Shown here: positions 17,036 to 25,666 of the stretch, in pieces
Layout: every line of letters begins with the position of its first letter
How positions within the stretch are numbered: position 1 is the stretch's first letter
DNA from: an uncultured Ignavibacteria bacterium
Lineage (GTDB): Bacteria; Bacteroidota; Ignavibacteria; Tepidaquicellales; Tepidaquicellaceae
Direction: 5' to 3'
Assembly: GCA_937974175.1 (NCBI GenBank)
Contig: CALJIG010000054.1
Coordinates: 1-64,000, forward strand
DNA: 64,000 nucleotides
Translations under genes and position numbers: made by a program
Notes under the pieces: model-generated
What the model was told of the DNA's origin: nothing
Database searches by the model: none
Seen by the model: the letters and a program-made list of their open reading frames with translations, nothing else

Positions 17036-19009
17036 CTATTTTTCGTACAAATACTTTTTCAATATTTTAAACAATCCTTTTTTATCAAACGGCTTTTGAA
17101 TGTACTCATCGAATCCTTCAGCAAGAAGCCTTTCCTTATCCCCTGCCATTGCTAAAGCTGTGGAGGCAAGCACCGGAGTTTTTTTGTTCACTTCACCTTC
17201 TCGTATTCCTTTCAGAAGTTCAATACCGTTTATACCCGTAGTAAACTGTATATCAAGTATTATCAGATCAAACTTTTCAGTTGAATAATCTTTCAGTGCT
17301 TTTACAGAATCCTTTACCGTTTTCACATTAAAAAAAGGCGAGAGAAGCTTGTTTATATAAAAACAATCTACGTCATTGTCTTCAACTACTAATATTTTTT
17401 TCTCCTTGGATTTAAATATTTCCCAGTTGTATTCATTGCTGCCGTTTCCGTTATCTCTGTTATAAATAATTAAATTTCCGTTACCGTTTCTATTCATATT
17501 TTCGGAGCTTTTGCTCAGGCATGGCAAGAAAATAGAAAACTCACTGCCCTCACCTACGCGGCTCGTAACTGTAATATGTCCGCCCAGCAGCTCAACAAAT
17601 CTTCTTGCAATAGATAAGCCTATGCCTGTACCTTCGTAGTTTCTTTTTAAACCTTCGCTCGATTGCCTGAACCTGTCAAAAACAATTTCAAGGTCTTCAG
17701 GACTCATTCCAATTCCCGTATCGCTAACTGTAATATTTATAAATTGAAGACCGTCCTTTTCTACTTTATTCAATACAAGTTTTACGTAGCCCTTATGCGT
17801 GAATTTTACAGCGTTATCCAGCAGCTTGTGAATAATTTTTTCATAGGCTGCAATGTCAATTCTGCACATCAGATTTTCGGATTTTATATCTATCAACATA
17901 TCAAGTTTTTTTGAAACGCTCTTCTCAAACTGTTCAAAAACTCTTCTCGTCGTGTTAACTAAATTCACCGCTTCTTTCTTCAGCTGAACTTTTCCCGATT
18001 CAATTACAGAGAGATCAATTAAATCGTTGAATGTATCCAGCAGCCTCCTGCCGCTTATCTGTATAGCGTCGACGTAAGATTTTTGTTCATTATCTTTTAT
18101 TTCATTTGCAAGCATATCAGAAAAGCCCAATATTCCATTCAATGGGGTGCGAAACTCGTGACTAAGATTTGTAAGAAAAATTGTTTTAAGTTTATTCATT
18201 TCTTCGGCTCGTTCTTTTGCGTTATTCAGTTCCTGCTCTACAATTTTTCTCTGTGTAATATCTATAAATTTTATTATAATATAATTTACTTCATCCAGTG
18301 ATATCTTTAAAAAATTTGCAAGTATGGAATTTACTTTACCCGATTTACTTTTAATGTCCAGCTCAAAATTCTTTATGTAGTGCTTCTCTTTAAGCTTCTG
18401 CTTTATTTCATTATCATATATCTCTGTATCAAAAAATCCGAAATCAAAAATATAGCTGCCTATAGCTTCGTTTTCTTTACAGCCGCTGAAATCACAAAAG
18501 CCGTCGTTTACATCCATAATAAGACCTGAATCGAAGTTAACTATACATGCAGGCACCGGAGAGTAATGAAAAATCTTGGAAAATTTTTCTTCAGATTCCT
18601 TAAGCTTTTTTTCCGCATAATTCTTCTTCCTGTTCAGGTCCATTTTTTCAATTGCAGTATGAACTGCAGGTCCCAGCCTTGATAAATTCTGTTTCAGTAC
18701 ATAATCATCTGCTCCTGATTTTATTATCTCTACCGCTCTTTCCTCATCAAGCGTGCCTGTAATTTTTATGAAAGGAGTGAAAGGGGCATGTTCGTTCCTG
18801 TAACTTAGCACTTCAAGTCCGTTAAATGACTGAAGATTGTAATCACTGAAAATTATATCCGGAGGATTTTCATGCAGCTGCTTTTTCACATCTTCGAATT
18901 TGTAAGCATTCACATACTCAAAATCAAAACTATTTTTTTTGAGCTCTCTTACTATAAGTTCAAGGTCGTACTTATTATCTTCGATGATAAGTATTTTAAT
19001 TTTTCCCAT
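17036..19009 (-). CDS. Hybrid histidine kinase REC-PAS-HisKA-HATPase-REC
   Basis: A cytoplasmic multi-domain sensor kinase with no membrane segment. With the ATG at 19009, the order is: receiver domain starting right at the N-terminus (phospho-acceptor Asp56 in FSDYNL), PAS domain (about 135-255), HisKA with phospho-His284 in NLSHEFRTPLNG, HATPase with GTGIGLSIARR, and a second receiver (Asp in LIILDIQF near 590, Lys in QKPFD). A TTG at 19054 is an alternative start that would add 15 residues. It lies directly downstream of a membrane-bound CHASE3 kinase, so the N-terminal receiver may take phosphate from that partner. Signal and output are unknown; no DNA-binding regulator is adjacent. Confidence 0.88.
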   Translation of the reverse strand: MGKIKILIIEDNKYDLELIVRELKKNSFDFEYVNAYKFEDVKKQLHENPPDIIFSDYNLQSFNGLEVLSYRNEHAPFTPFIKITGTLDEERAVEIIKSGADDYVLKQNLSRLGPAVHTAIEKMDLNRKKNYAEKKLKESEEKFSKIFHYSPVPACIVNFDSGLIMDVNDGFCDFSGCKENEAIGSYIFDFGFFDTEIYDNEIKQKLKEKHYIKNFELDIKSKSGKVNSILANFLKISLDEVNYIIIKFIDITQRKIVEQELNNAKERAEEMNKLKTIFLTNLSHEFRTPLNGILGFSDMLANEIKDNEQKSYVDAIQISGRRLLDTFNDLIDLSVIESGKVQLKKEAVNLVNTTRRVFEQFEKSVSKKLDMLIDIKSENLMCRIDIAAYEKIIHKLLDNAVKFTHKGYVKLVLNKVEKDGLQFINITVSDTGIGMSPEDLEIVFDRFRQSSEGLKRNYEGTGIGLSIARRFVELLGGHITVTSRVGEGSEFSIFLPCLSKSSENMNRNGNGNLIIYNRDNGNGSNEYNWEIFKSKEKKILVVEDNDVDCFYINKLLSPFFNVKTVKDSVKALKDYSTEKFDLIILDIQFTTGINGIELLKGIREGEVNKKTPVLASTALAMAGDKERLLAEGFDEYIQKPFDKKGLFKILKKYLYEK

Positions 19010-19066
19010 GGGGGTTTTATTTATTTTTAATCTGTGCCTGGAGGAAAACAACAAGATTGGGCAGTA

Positions 19067-20881
19067 TTAATTTTTATTTGGTATCGTAAAGGAAAAAACT
19101 GTTTCTTCGTTAATTTTAGATTCAGCAGAGATAGTTCCGCCGTGAAGCCGGATAATTTTTTCACATAATGCCAGCCCCACTCCGTTACCGGGAAACTCAG
19201 AGTCTGAATGCAGCCGCTGAAAAACTCCGAATAACTTATTTGCATATGCCGGGTTAAATCCTGCCCCGTTATCTTTTACATAATACCTTACACCCGTATC
19301 AGTTACGTTACATCCTATTTCAATCTGAGGATTTTCCTTCTTCGAACTGAACTTTAATGCATTCGAAATAAGATTTTTCCACACTTCAAACATGAGAACC
19401 TCATCTACATAAGCAGGAAGCAATGGTTTTATGTTGAAGAATGTTTTATTTTTTTCCTCGCTACCTATTATTACAATTGCATCATCTACAAGCTTTCTGA
19501 AATCAGTTACATTATATACAAGGGCTTTTCTCCCAAGCTTTGAAAAATTCAAAAGCTCATCTATAAACACTCCCATCTTCACAGCATTATCTCTAACAAT
19601 ATTCAGAAGCCGCTTGCCTTCTTCATCTAAAACATTTTCATATTCATGTAGAACAATTTTTGAAAATCCGTCAATCGATCTTAACGGCGCTCTTAAATCG
19701 TGAGAAACTGAATAAGTAAAAGACTCAAGGTCTTTATTCAGATGCTGCAGCTCGCTAATCTTAGTATCCATTTCCAAATTCAGTTCTTTTACCTGTTCAT
19801 AGCTTTTTTCCAGATCGACCTCAGTCTGTCTTTTAGCGGTAATGTCCCGGAAAATTAATACGGCTCCCGTTACTTCATCTTTTTCATTCATAATGGGGGC
19901 AGCGCTGTCATCTACGTGAATTTCACTGCCGAATTTATCAAGCAGAATAGTATGGTTGTTCAGCCCGACAATTTCCTTAGTTTCAATCGCCCGCTTTACA
20001 GGGCTTGGCACAACTTCCCTCGTTCCCTCTTTATAAATATTGAAAATAGTTTCAATGTTTCTTCCTATTGCTTCATCAGATGACCATTTCGTAACACCTT
20101 CCGCAACTTTATTTATAAAAGTTATAATGCCTTTAGCATCGGTAGTAATCACGGCATCACCAATACTGATAAGTGATGTTGAAAAGAACAGCTTGCTCTG
20201 GTTTGCTTCAGCTTGAAGTTTTTTCCGCAGCTCATTTTCACGTCTTAAAGATATGAATACAAAAATTATTATCCCGAAACTTATAGCAAAGCCTATAGAA
20301 TAGCTCCATAAAGTATTTCTGCTGCTGGCAAGAGCTACTACTTCATTATTTTTTAAAATTAAATTTTCTTTTGTAAGTAAATCTTTCATCACTGAGCGAA
20401 TAGAATCCATGAACACTTTACCCAAATCGGAATTTATTCGTGCGATTACAATATCGTCAAGTCTTTTTTCTTTTAACTCTACAGTAAAATTCAGTTCATA
20501 AAATTTTTTATTTATTAATCTTTCAAGCAGCGAATAATCATACAGTTTTTCCGGGCTTCCGGATATATTGTTTTTATATTCTTCGAGGAGAATGTTAATT
20601 TCTTTTTTAGAGCCGAAATAGGGTTCGAGATATGAATTGTTGCGCGTAATAATATAGCCTCTTTGCCCGGTCTCCCCGTCTATTATAGATTTTTCTATTC
20701 TGGCAAGAAGGTTTATTTCAGTGTATGATTTTTTAACCAGCTCTGCATTATCATGCAGTGCCGTTAAATTAATGTATACGGCAAACGAAATCGCAATTAG
20801 TATTAATATAGCACAAAGAAATGCTGCATTAATAATTTTCCTTTTTTCCATCCCTATAAAACTATTTAAATTACATATCAT
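19067..20881 (-). CDS. CHASE3-PAS histidine kinase
   Basis: A 604-residue membrane sensor kinase. The first membrane segment is at about 18-37, followed by an extracytoplasmic CHASE3 domain (about 50-185) with the family motif EKSIIDGETGQRGYIIT, a second membrane segment at about 194-211, a PAS domain (about 228-350), HisKA with phospho-His394 in YSVSHDLRAPLRS, and an HATPase with GNGVGLALCEKII. It lacks a receiver domain. The hybrid kinase downstream begins with a receiver domain, the usual partner of this phytochrome-like kinase class. An ATG ten codons later gives a more usual start (MEKRK before the first helix). Confidence 0.9.
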   Translation of the reverse strand: MICNLNSFIGMEKRKIINAAFLCAILILIAISFAVYINLTALHDNAELVKKSYTEINLLARIEKSIIDGETGQRGYIITRNNSYLEPYFGSKKEINILLEEYKNNISGSPEKLYDYSLLERLINKKFYELNFTVELKEKRLDDIVIARINSDLGKVFMDSIRSVMKDLLTKENLILKNNEVVALASSRNTLWSYSIGFAISFGIIIFVFISLRRENELRKKLQAEANQSKLFFSTSLISIGDAVITTDAKGIITFINKVAEGVTKWSSDEAIGRNIETIFNIYKEGTREVVPSPVKRAIETKEIVGLNNHTILLDKFGSEIHVDDSAAPIMNEKDEVTGAVLIFRDITAKRQTEVDLEKSYEQVKELNLEMDTKISELQHLNKDLESFTYSVSHDLRAPLRSIDGFSKIVLHEYENVLDEEGKRLLNIVRDNAVKMGVFIDELLNFSKLGRKALVYNVTDFRKLVDDAIVIIGSEEKNKTFFNIKPLLPAYVDEVLMFEVWKNLISNALKFSSKKENPQIEIGCNVTDTGVRYYVKDNGAGFNPAYANKLFGVFQRLHSDSEFPGNGVGLALCEKIIRLHGGTISAESKINEETVFSFTIPNKN

Positions 20882-21457
20882 CGACTATTTTGCAGTCGAA
20901 ATGATATTTAATTCCCCTCTTTACTACACAAAATATAGTATACGCACTATTTATATAGCAAAATTAATAGAATTAATTATTGATTAATCATAATTCTCTA
21001 AAAATCAAATTTATAGTAGTATCTATACTATCTTACAGCTTAAATTTTTTTATTAGTTGTGTTAATATTTAATTTTTTAGACTATTTTTTTTGTAATTAC
21101 CGGAATAAAAAAGTATAAAAAAATTAATTTCTTTATCAATTTAAAAAATTGAAAAAGAAATATCCTCTCATTGGGATAGAGAATTTTGAAGGGAGTTAAA
21201 AAGGCGCTTAGTACTTTGCACTTTTTTACAACCTTTTAAAAAAAAAGTTATTAAAAATGCCACTCGGGTTTAAGATAAAAATATTTTAAAAAAAAAGCAA
21301 TTTCAATATGTAAAATTTCATAATAAATTTATAACCTGAAAAACATTTTTTTAGACCTTGAAAAACCGAATTCATTAATTGTATTTAGTCTATCTGAATT
21401 GAAGTTATTTCACAAAAACGGTACCTTAATCTTTCCAATAATTTAACCATAAATTAA
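20882..21457. other. AT-rich intergenic region without genes
   Basis: 576 bases between divergent genes (the kinase pair on minus and a lipoprotein gene on plus). Very A/T-rich with long A and T runs; no reading frame above background, no convincing hairpin. It presumably carries both promoters, but I cannot assign boxes. Confidence 0.6.
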
Positions 21458-22135
21458 ATGAAATCTCTTATTCTTTCTTTCTTTGTAATTTTATGTTTGA
21501 TTGGCGTAAATGGATGTGTAAATGTTGACCAGAAAACAACTTTGAAAGAAGACGGCTCGGGCTCAATAAAGCTTCACTACTGGACTTCTATGAAAAATCT
21601 ATCTATGGGCGAAGAAATAGGCGGCTTCTCATTTTCTGAATCGGGAGTAAAAACGAATTATACTGCACCGGGAGTAGAACCCTCGGATATTAAAATAACT
21701 GAAAACACAGACGACTCTACCAAACACGTAAACCTTACTGTAGGCTTTAAAGATTTTAACAAACTGAGCGATGCAAAAGGATTTGCTAAATCCAAACAAG
21801 TCTGGGCAAAAGGAAAAGACGGCATGGATTTCAAATACACTTTACTAAAAGATACTGCTAATGCCGGCGGAATGGGTATGGAAGAATTCAAACTTAATTA
21901 TGAATTCGCAATGCCCGGTGAAGTTATCGTAACCAATGCTACATCTAAAGACGGAACAAATTTAAAATGGAGCAAAACTGTTGCTGACCTTAAAGACGAC
22001 GTAGTAATGACTGCCACTATAAAAGGCGGCGGAGATAAAAAATGCGGTCTGTTCGGTATGGAATTACCTGTGATAGTTTTCTTCGGACTTATGTTCGGCT
22101 ATACTCTCAGAAATAAAAACAAAAAGAGAAAATAA
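21458..22135 (+). CDS. Putative lipoprotein with C-terminal membrane anchor
   Basis: A 225-residue protein of unknown function. A hydrophobic N-terminus ends in GVNGC at residues 16-20, a plausible lipobox. The following TTLKEDGSGSIKLHYW is like the start of LppM-type or DUF3153 lipoproteins, a weak resemblance. Near the C-terminus one hydrophobic helix (about 204-217) is followed by a lysine-rich tail, so it may be fixed in the inner membrane at both ends. Alone in its unit, followed by a good terminator. Confidence 0.6.
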   Translation: MKSLILSFFVILCLIGVNGCVNVDQKTTLKEDGSGSIKLHYWTSMKNLSMGEEIGGFSFSESGVKTNYTAPGVEPSDIKITENTDDSTKHVNLTVGFKDFNKLSDAKGFAKSKQVWAKGKDGMDFKYTLLKDTANAGGMGMEEFKLNYEFAMPGEVIVTNATSKDGTNLKWSKTVADLKDDVVMTATIKGGGDKKCGLFGMELPVIVFFGLMFGYTLRNKNKKRK

Positions 22136-22164
22136 TATTTTTTTAATTTACAATTTTTTTAATG

Positions 22165-22188
22165 AAGGCAATTCTATTGAATTGCCTT
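22165..22188 (+). terminator. Intrinsic terminator
   Basis: Ten-bp perfect stem (AAGGCAATTC and its complement) with a 4-base loop, followed by a run of seven T. Ends the lipoprotein transcript. Confidence 0.88.
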
Positions 22189-22294
22189 TTTTTATATACT
22201 ACCCTGAAAATTCCACTCCATTCATCTTATTAATATTTACAATTTGTTTACTCTAACTTGATATAGATTGTATATATTTCAGCTTAAAATCTAA

Positions 22295-23764
22295 ATGTAC
22301 TCAAACGAAGAATTACTTAAAGAATTAATTTCTTTGAGAGAGAGTATTATTTCAGAGGGGCTAAAATTATACTCGGCGTATCAAGCGCACATTACAAGGG
22401 AGCAGTTTAAATACAGCGCTCTTAACTTATCCTATTATGTAGCAGCCAGAAGGCGCGACCTTAGGAAAATACAAACCTACCTTACAGCAAACGGATTATC
22501 TTCACTCGGGAGAAGCGAGTCGCGAGTGATGGAAACTCTTGATTCTGTAATCATCAATCTTAACTCCATAACAGGAAACAAAATATCATTAGATGTAGAG
22601 CGTCCTTCCTTAGAGAAATTCTTTAAAGGTGAGGATATACTAAAACAAAATACAGTAGAAATTTTCGGAGAATCATTCCGTGACCGAGATGTTAAGATTA
22701 TGGTGACATTGCCTGAATCGGCTTCAGAAGATTACAAACTTATAAAGAATTTACTGATATCAGGGACTAACATTTTCAGGATAAACTGCGCACATGATAC
22801 TCAGGAAGACTGGGAACGTATGATTCACAATATAAGAAGAGCTGAAAAAAGCACAGGAATAAAAGCAAAAATATCTATGGATATAGGCGGTCCTAAGATA
22901 AGATTAAAAGACTTAAAAACTCCGAAGAAAAAACAATCAAAAGTTTTTAAAGATGAGCTTATACTTCTTACAAAAGAAAAAAAGAATACCGATAAATTCG
23001 GGTTTTCCTGCCGCTGCTCCATACCGGAAATTCTTGATGAAGTAAAATTGGGAAACCGGGTTATAATAGATGACGGAAAAATTATAACTGAAGTTGTTGA
23101 TATAGTTCCTGAAGGTATTTTGTTAAGAGTTAAGAGTATTTCTCCGGAAGGAAAGAAATTAAAGAATGACAAAGGAATTAATTTCCCTGATTGCGAATGC
23201 AATATCCCGCCTATTACAAAAAAAGATAAAGCCGATATAAAGTTTATTCTGAATAATGCCGATATACTCGGCTACTCATTTGTACAAAATGTAAATGATA
23301 TCGACTTACTTGAAGAAGAGATTATGAAAAATGAACCTGTAAATAATAACATTGCTATAATTGCAAAGATAGAGACTAAGCTTGCAGTTAATAATCTTCC
23401 CGGCTTAATTGCACATGCAGCGGGAAAATTCCCGTTTGCAATTATGATTGCGCGCGGAGATTTGGCAGTCGAAATCGGCTATGAACGCCTTGCAGAAATT
23501 CAGGAAGAAATTTTATGGATATGCGAAGCAGCTCACGTTCCCGTAATATGGGCTACACAGGTTCTGGAAACTTTGGTAAAAGACGGAATACCTACCAGAG
23601 CGGAAATTACAGATGCTGCTATGTCTGAAAGGGCAGAGTGTGTAATGCTCAACAAAGGAGAATATATAGTGGAAGCTGTGAACATCCTCGATAATGTATT
23701 ACGGAGAATGCAGCTGCATCAGTTAAAAAAAACGCCTCAGCTTCGCGCATTAAAAAGCTGGTAA
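22295..23764 (+). CDS. Pyruvate kinase-like protein without C-terminal domain
   Basis: A 489-residue protein whose residues about 130-475 match the pyruvate kinase barrel plus B domain: VKIMVTLPESASED, FRINCAHD (family normally RINxSH), MDIGGPKIR, the catalytic lysine K358 in AKIETK, MIARGDLAVEIG and PVIWATQVLETLV. The regulatory C-terminal domain of normal pyruvate kinases is missing, and a helical N-terminal domain of about 125 residues is added. This layout belongs to a divergent group of pyruvate-kinase-like proteins; catalysis of phosphoenolpyruvate to pyruvate is possible because the key lysine and metal-binding residues are kept, but not certain. Confidence 0.8.
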   Translation: MYSNEELLKELISLRESIISEGLKLYSAYQAHITREQFKYSALNLSYYVAARRRDLRKIQTYLTANGLSSLGRSESRVMETLDSVIINLNSITGNKISLDVERPSLEKFFKGEDILKQNTVEIFGESFRDRDVKIMVTLPESASEDYKLIKNLLISGTNIFRINCAHDTQEDWERMIHNIRRAEKSTGIKAKISMDIGGPKIRLKDLKTPKKKQSKVFKDELILLTKEKKNTDKFGFSCRCSIPEILDEVKLGNRVIIDDGKIITEVVDIVPEGILLRVKSISPEGKKLKNDKGINFPDCECNIPPITKKDKADIKFILNNADILGYSFVQNVNDIDLLEEEIMKNEPVNNNIAIIAKIETKLAVNNLPGLIAHAAGKFPFAIMIARGDLAVEIGYERLAEIQEEILWICEAAHVPVIWATQVLETLVKDGIPTRAEITDAAMSERAECVMLNKGEYIVEAVNILDNVLRRMQLHQLKKTPQLRALKSW

Positions 23765-23770
23765 ATTTAT

Positions 23771-24301
23771 CTAGACGGGTTTGAACTGTTCAAACGCCTG
23801 AGAGCAAGCATCACAATAGTGTATAGCGCGGCAGAGAGTTGGTCCGAAAGGATTTCGAAGCCGCGTTTTTTTACTGCCGCAAAACGGACATTCAACATTG
23901 GTCAGCAAATCAATCGAAATTAATTCATTGTTAAGATGAGCCGGCAATGCAAAGCCCGATTCTTTAAGATGCTTTCTTCCCTCTTCAGTAATCATATCAG
24001 TCGACCATTGTACATCGAAATCAACCTTCACTTCAACATCTTCTACAGGAAGCTCTAATACTTTATTCTTAATTTCAGATTTTAAAATTTCAACTGCAGG
24101 GCATCCTGCAAAAGTCGGAGTCATTCTTACTTCAACTTTGTTATCAGCCGAAATTTTTATTCCCGTTATCATCCCAAGCTCAACTACAGAGACACGCGGA
24201 ATTTCCGGGTCCTTTACTTCATGAAGTAATGAAATAATTTCTTCTTCAGTAATAAGTGTTAATTCATCCATATCGTACATTGTTTGTAGTGATTTTACCA
24301 T
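23771..24301 (-). CDS. paaD: Phenylacetyl-CoA epoxidase subunit PaaD
   Basis: Accessory protein of the phenylacetyl-CoA epoxidase complex, thought to help assemble the metal centre. The N-terminal half is a MIP18/DUF59 domain (EVKDPEIPRVSVVELGMI, MTPTFAGCPAVE) and the C-terminus has a zinc-binding tail with CPFCGS and YCDACSQAFEQF. The 176-residue length is normal. Overlaps the end of paaC by 7 bases. Confidence 0.93.
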   Translation of the reverse strand: MVKSLQTMYDMDELTLITEEEIISLLHEVKDPEIPRVSVVELGMITGIKISADNKVEVRMTPTFAGCPAVEILKSEIKNKVLELPVEDVEVKVDFDVQWSTDMITEEGRKHLKESGFALPAHLNNELISIDLLTNVECPFCGSKKTRLRNPFGPTLCRAIHYCDACSQAFEQFKPV

Positions 24302-25065
24302 TCTGCTGCAGGGTCAATTGAATAAACTTCCGTCATTTCATCAAGCAGCGGCTGTAAAAACTCTGTGTGATATCCTTTTCTTCCGCCAAAGGCTAGTGTA
24401 CTAAGATTTGCTTCATTTATATCAGGCATCTTCAAATTCGATTTTTCAATTATTTCGCTTACTATATCCGTCCATACTTTCTGTAACAATTCTTCTCCGT
24501 CAAAAACTCCCGAATCAATCAAAACGCTTTCATAATCCGATTTTTCAAAAATTCCCAGCGCCAGCGGATAACATTCGTTAAGCGCTGCCTGCATTCTTAT
24601 ATTGCTTTCATCCGTAGCTTTTCCTAACTGGCTTATCCATATATTGGCGTGCATCGTATGATATTTTATTTCCCCTCTTACTTTCTTTGCAAGATTTGCA
24701 AGCGGCTGGCAGGAAGAATTTGTAAGCATATCAAAACGAATCGCATCAGCAGTATCAAATAAAAAATGACGCATCAAGCTGAAATCATAATCGCGTATCG
24801 GATACTCTACAAAGTGGCAGCAGTAAAAGTTTTTTTCGTTGCGGGTAAATGCCAACGTATCTGCATCTGCTTCACCAAGTGAATGCAATATATTATACAA
24901 TGCCTGGGCATGCCCGAGCTTATCCTGCGCCATTGAAGAAAATGCAATATCTTCTTCCAGTATTGGTCCAAGTCCCGTCCATTCGGAATTTCTATGGCCG
25001 ATGATTAAATCGTCGTCTGCCATTCTGAAAAGCAGATTTTTTATTGCCTGCGTATTGTCGCTCAT
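24295..25065 (-). CDS. paaC: Phenylacetyl-CoA epoxidase subunit PaaC
   Basis: Structural, non-catalytic ferritin-like partner of PaaA in the epoxidase that converts phenylacetyl-CoA to the ring epoxide. At 256 residues it has the helix-rich PaaC pattern (LADDDLIIGHRNSEW-like N-terminus, DKLGHAQALYNILH, GRKGYHTEFLQPLLDEM at the C-terminus). Overlaps paaB by 4 bases (ATGA), so the operon is translationally coupled. Confidence 0.93.
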   Translation of the reverse strand: MSDNTQAIKNLLFRMADDDLIIGHRNSEWTGLGPILEEDIAFSSMAQDKLGHAQALYNILHSLGEADADTLAFTRNEKNFYCCHFVEYPIRDYDFSLMRHFLFDTADAIRFDMLTNSSCQPLANLAKKVRGEIKYHTMHANIWISQLGKATDESNIRMQAALNECYPLALGIFEKSDYESVLIDSGVFDGEELLQKVWTDIVSEIIEKSNLKMPDINEANLSTLAFGGRKGYHTEFLQPLLDEMTEVYSIDPAAEW

Positions 25066-25472
25066 TGCTTCGCCTCCTCAGGATTTTTCTTGTGTTCTTT
25101 TTTGTACTTGTTAATTCTTTCCATCACCTTGTATCCGCCGGCTTCTCTGTACATTTTTTCGTTGTTCGTTTCATACATATCCTCGTCTTCAAAATCAGTA
25201 GTGAAAATATCTGCAGTCTTCACAACCCATATATTTACGCACTTGCCTCTTCTGGCATACTGCTCTTTCGCAGAGAGAAATGCCATTTCAGGATTCGGTG
25301 CATGCAGCGAACCTACATGAATGTGATGGTCTCCCTTCTTTGCCTGATGGAAAACTTCGTAAGTCTGCCACTGGTCAAGAGGAGTAATGTTGATTGATAA
25401 ATTTTCGTCCTTTGGAATATCAGCCCTTGTTATTCTCGGATCGAGCGATTTGATGGTGGAGTCGGATTTCAA
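25062..25472 (-). CDS. paaB: Phenylacetyl-CoA epoxidase subunit PaaB
   Basis: Small subunit that bridges PaaAC dimers. The family core WQTYEVFHQAKKGDHHIHVG, APNPEMAFLSAKEQYARRGK and NIWVVKT is clear. At 136 residues it is longer than the usual 90-100: there is about 30 residues of extra N-terminus and a lysine/glutamate-rich C-terminal tail. The start of the added N-terminus could be over-extended, but no internal Met precedes the core. Separated from paaA by a 194-base repeat-filled gap. Confidence 0.92.
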   Translation of the reverse strand: MKSDSTIKSLDPRITRADIPKDENLSINITPLDQWQTYEVFHQAKKGDHHIHVGSLHAPNPEMAFLSAKEQYARRGKCVNIWVVKTADIFTTDFEDEDMYETNNEKMYREAGGYKVMERINKYKKEHKKNPEEAKQ

Positions 25473-25493
25473 TTATTTATTATATAATGTTCT

Positions 25494-25519
25494 CGTTCCG
25501 ATGCTCCAGCGTCGGAACG
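25494..25519. repeat. 26-bp palindrome, CGTTCC family copy 1
   Basis: CGTTCCGA and TCGGAACG arms around a TGCTCCAGCG centre. A near copy of equal length is at 50772-50797 (centre ACGCTGGAGCGT). It sits in the paaA-paaB gap. Confidence 0.7.
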
Positions 25520-25538
25520 TGTATAAGTAGGATATGAC

Positions 25539-25653
25539 TTCCCCCTCCTTTACAAGGAGGGGGACTGAGGGGGAGGTTAAAGGACAAGAACAACCAATGG
25601 ATTACAATTCCCATTAACCCCTCCCTAACCCTCCCCTTAGTAAGGGGAGGGAA
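25539..25653. repeat. Empty palindromic element between paaA and paaB
   Basis: Two arms of about 43 bases in inverted orientation (25539-25582 and 25610-25653), each consisting of a CCCCTCCTT/AAGGAGGGG palindrome plus an AGGGGGAGGTTAA tail, around a 27-base spacer. The arms resemble those that enclose the DUF559 gene at 53061-53504, so this looks like a short, geneless member of the same family. It interrupts the paa operon without breaking any gene. Confidence 0.75.
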
Positions 25654-25666
25654 TATCAAATAAAAT

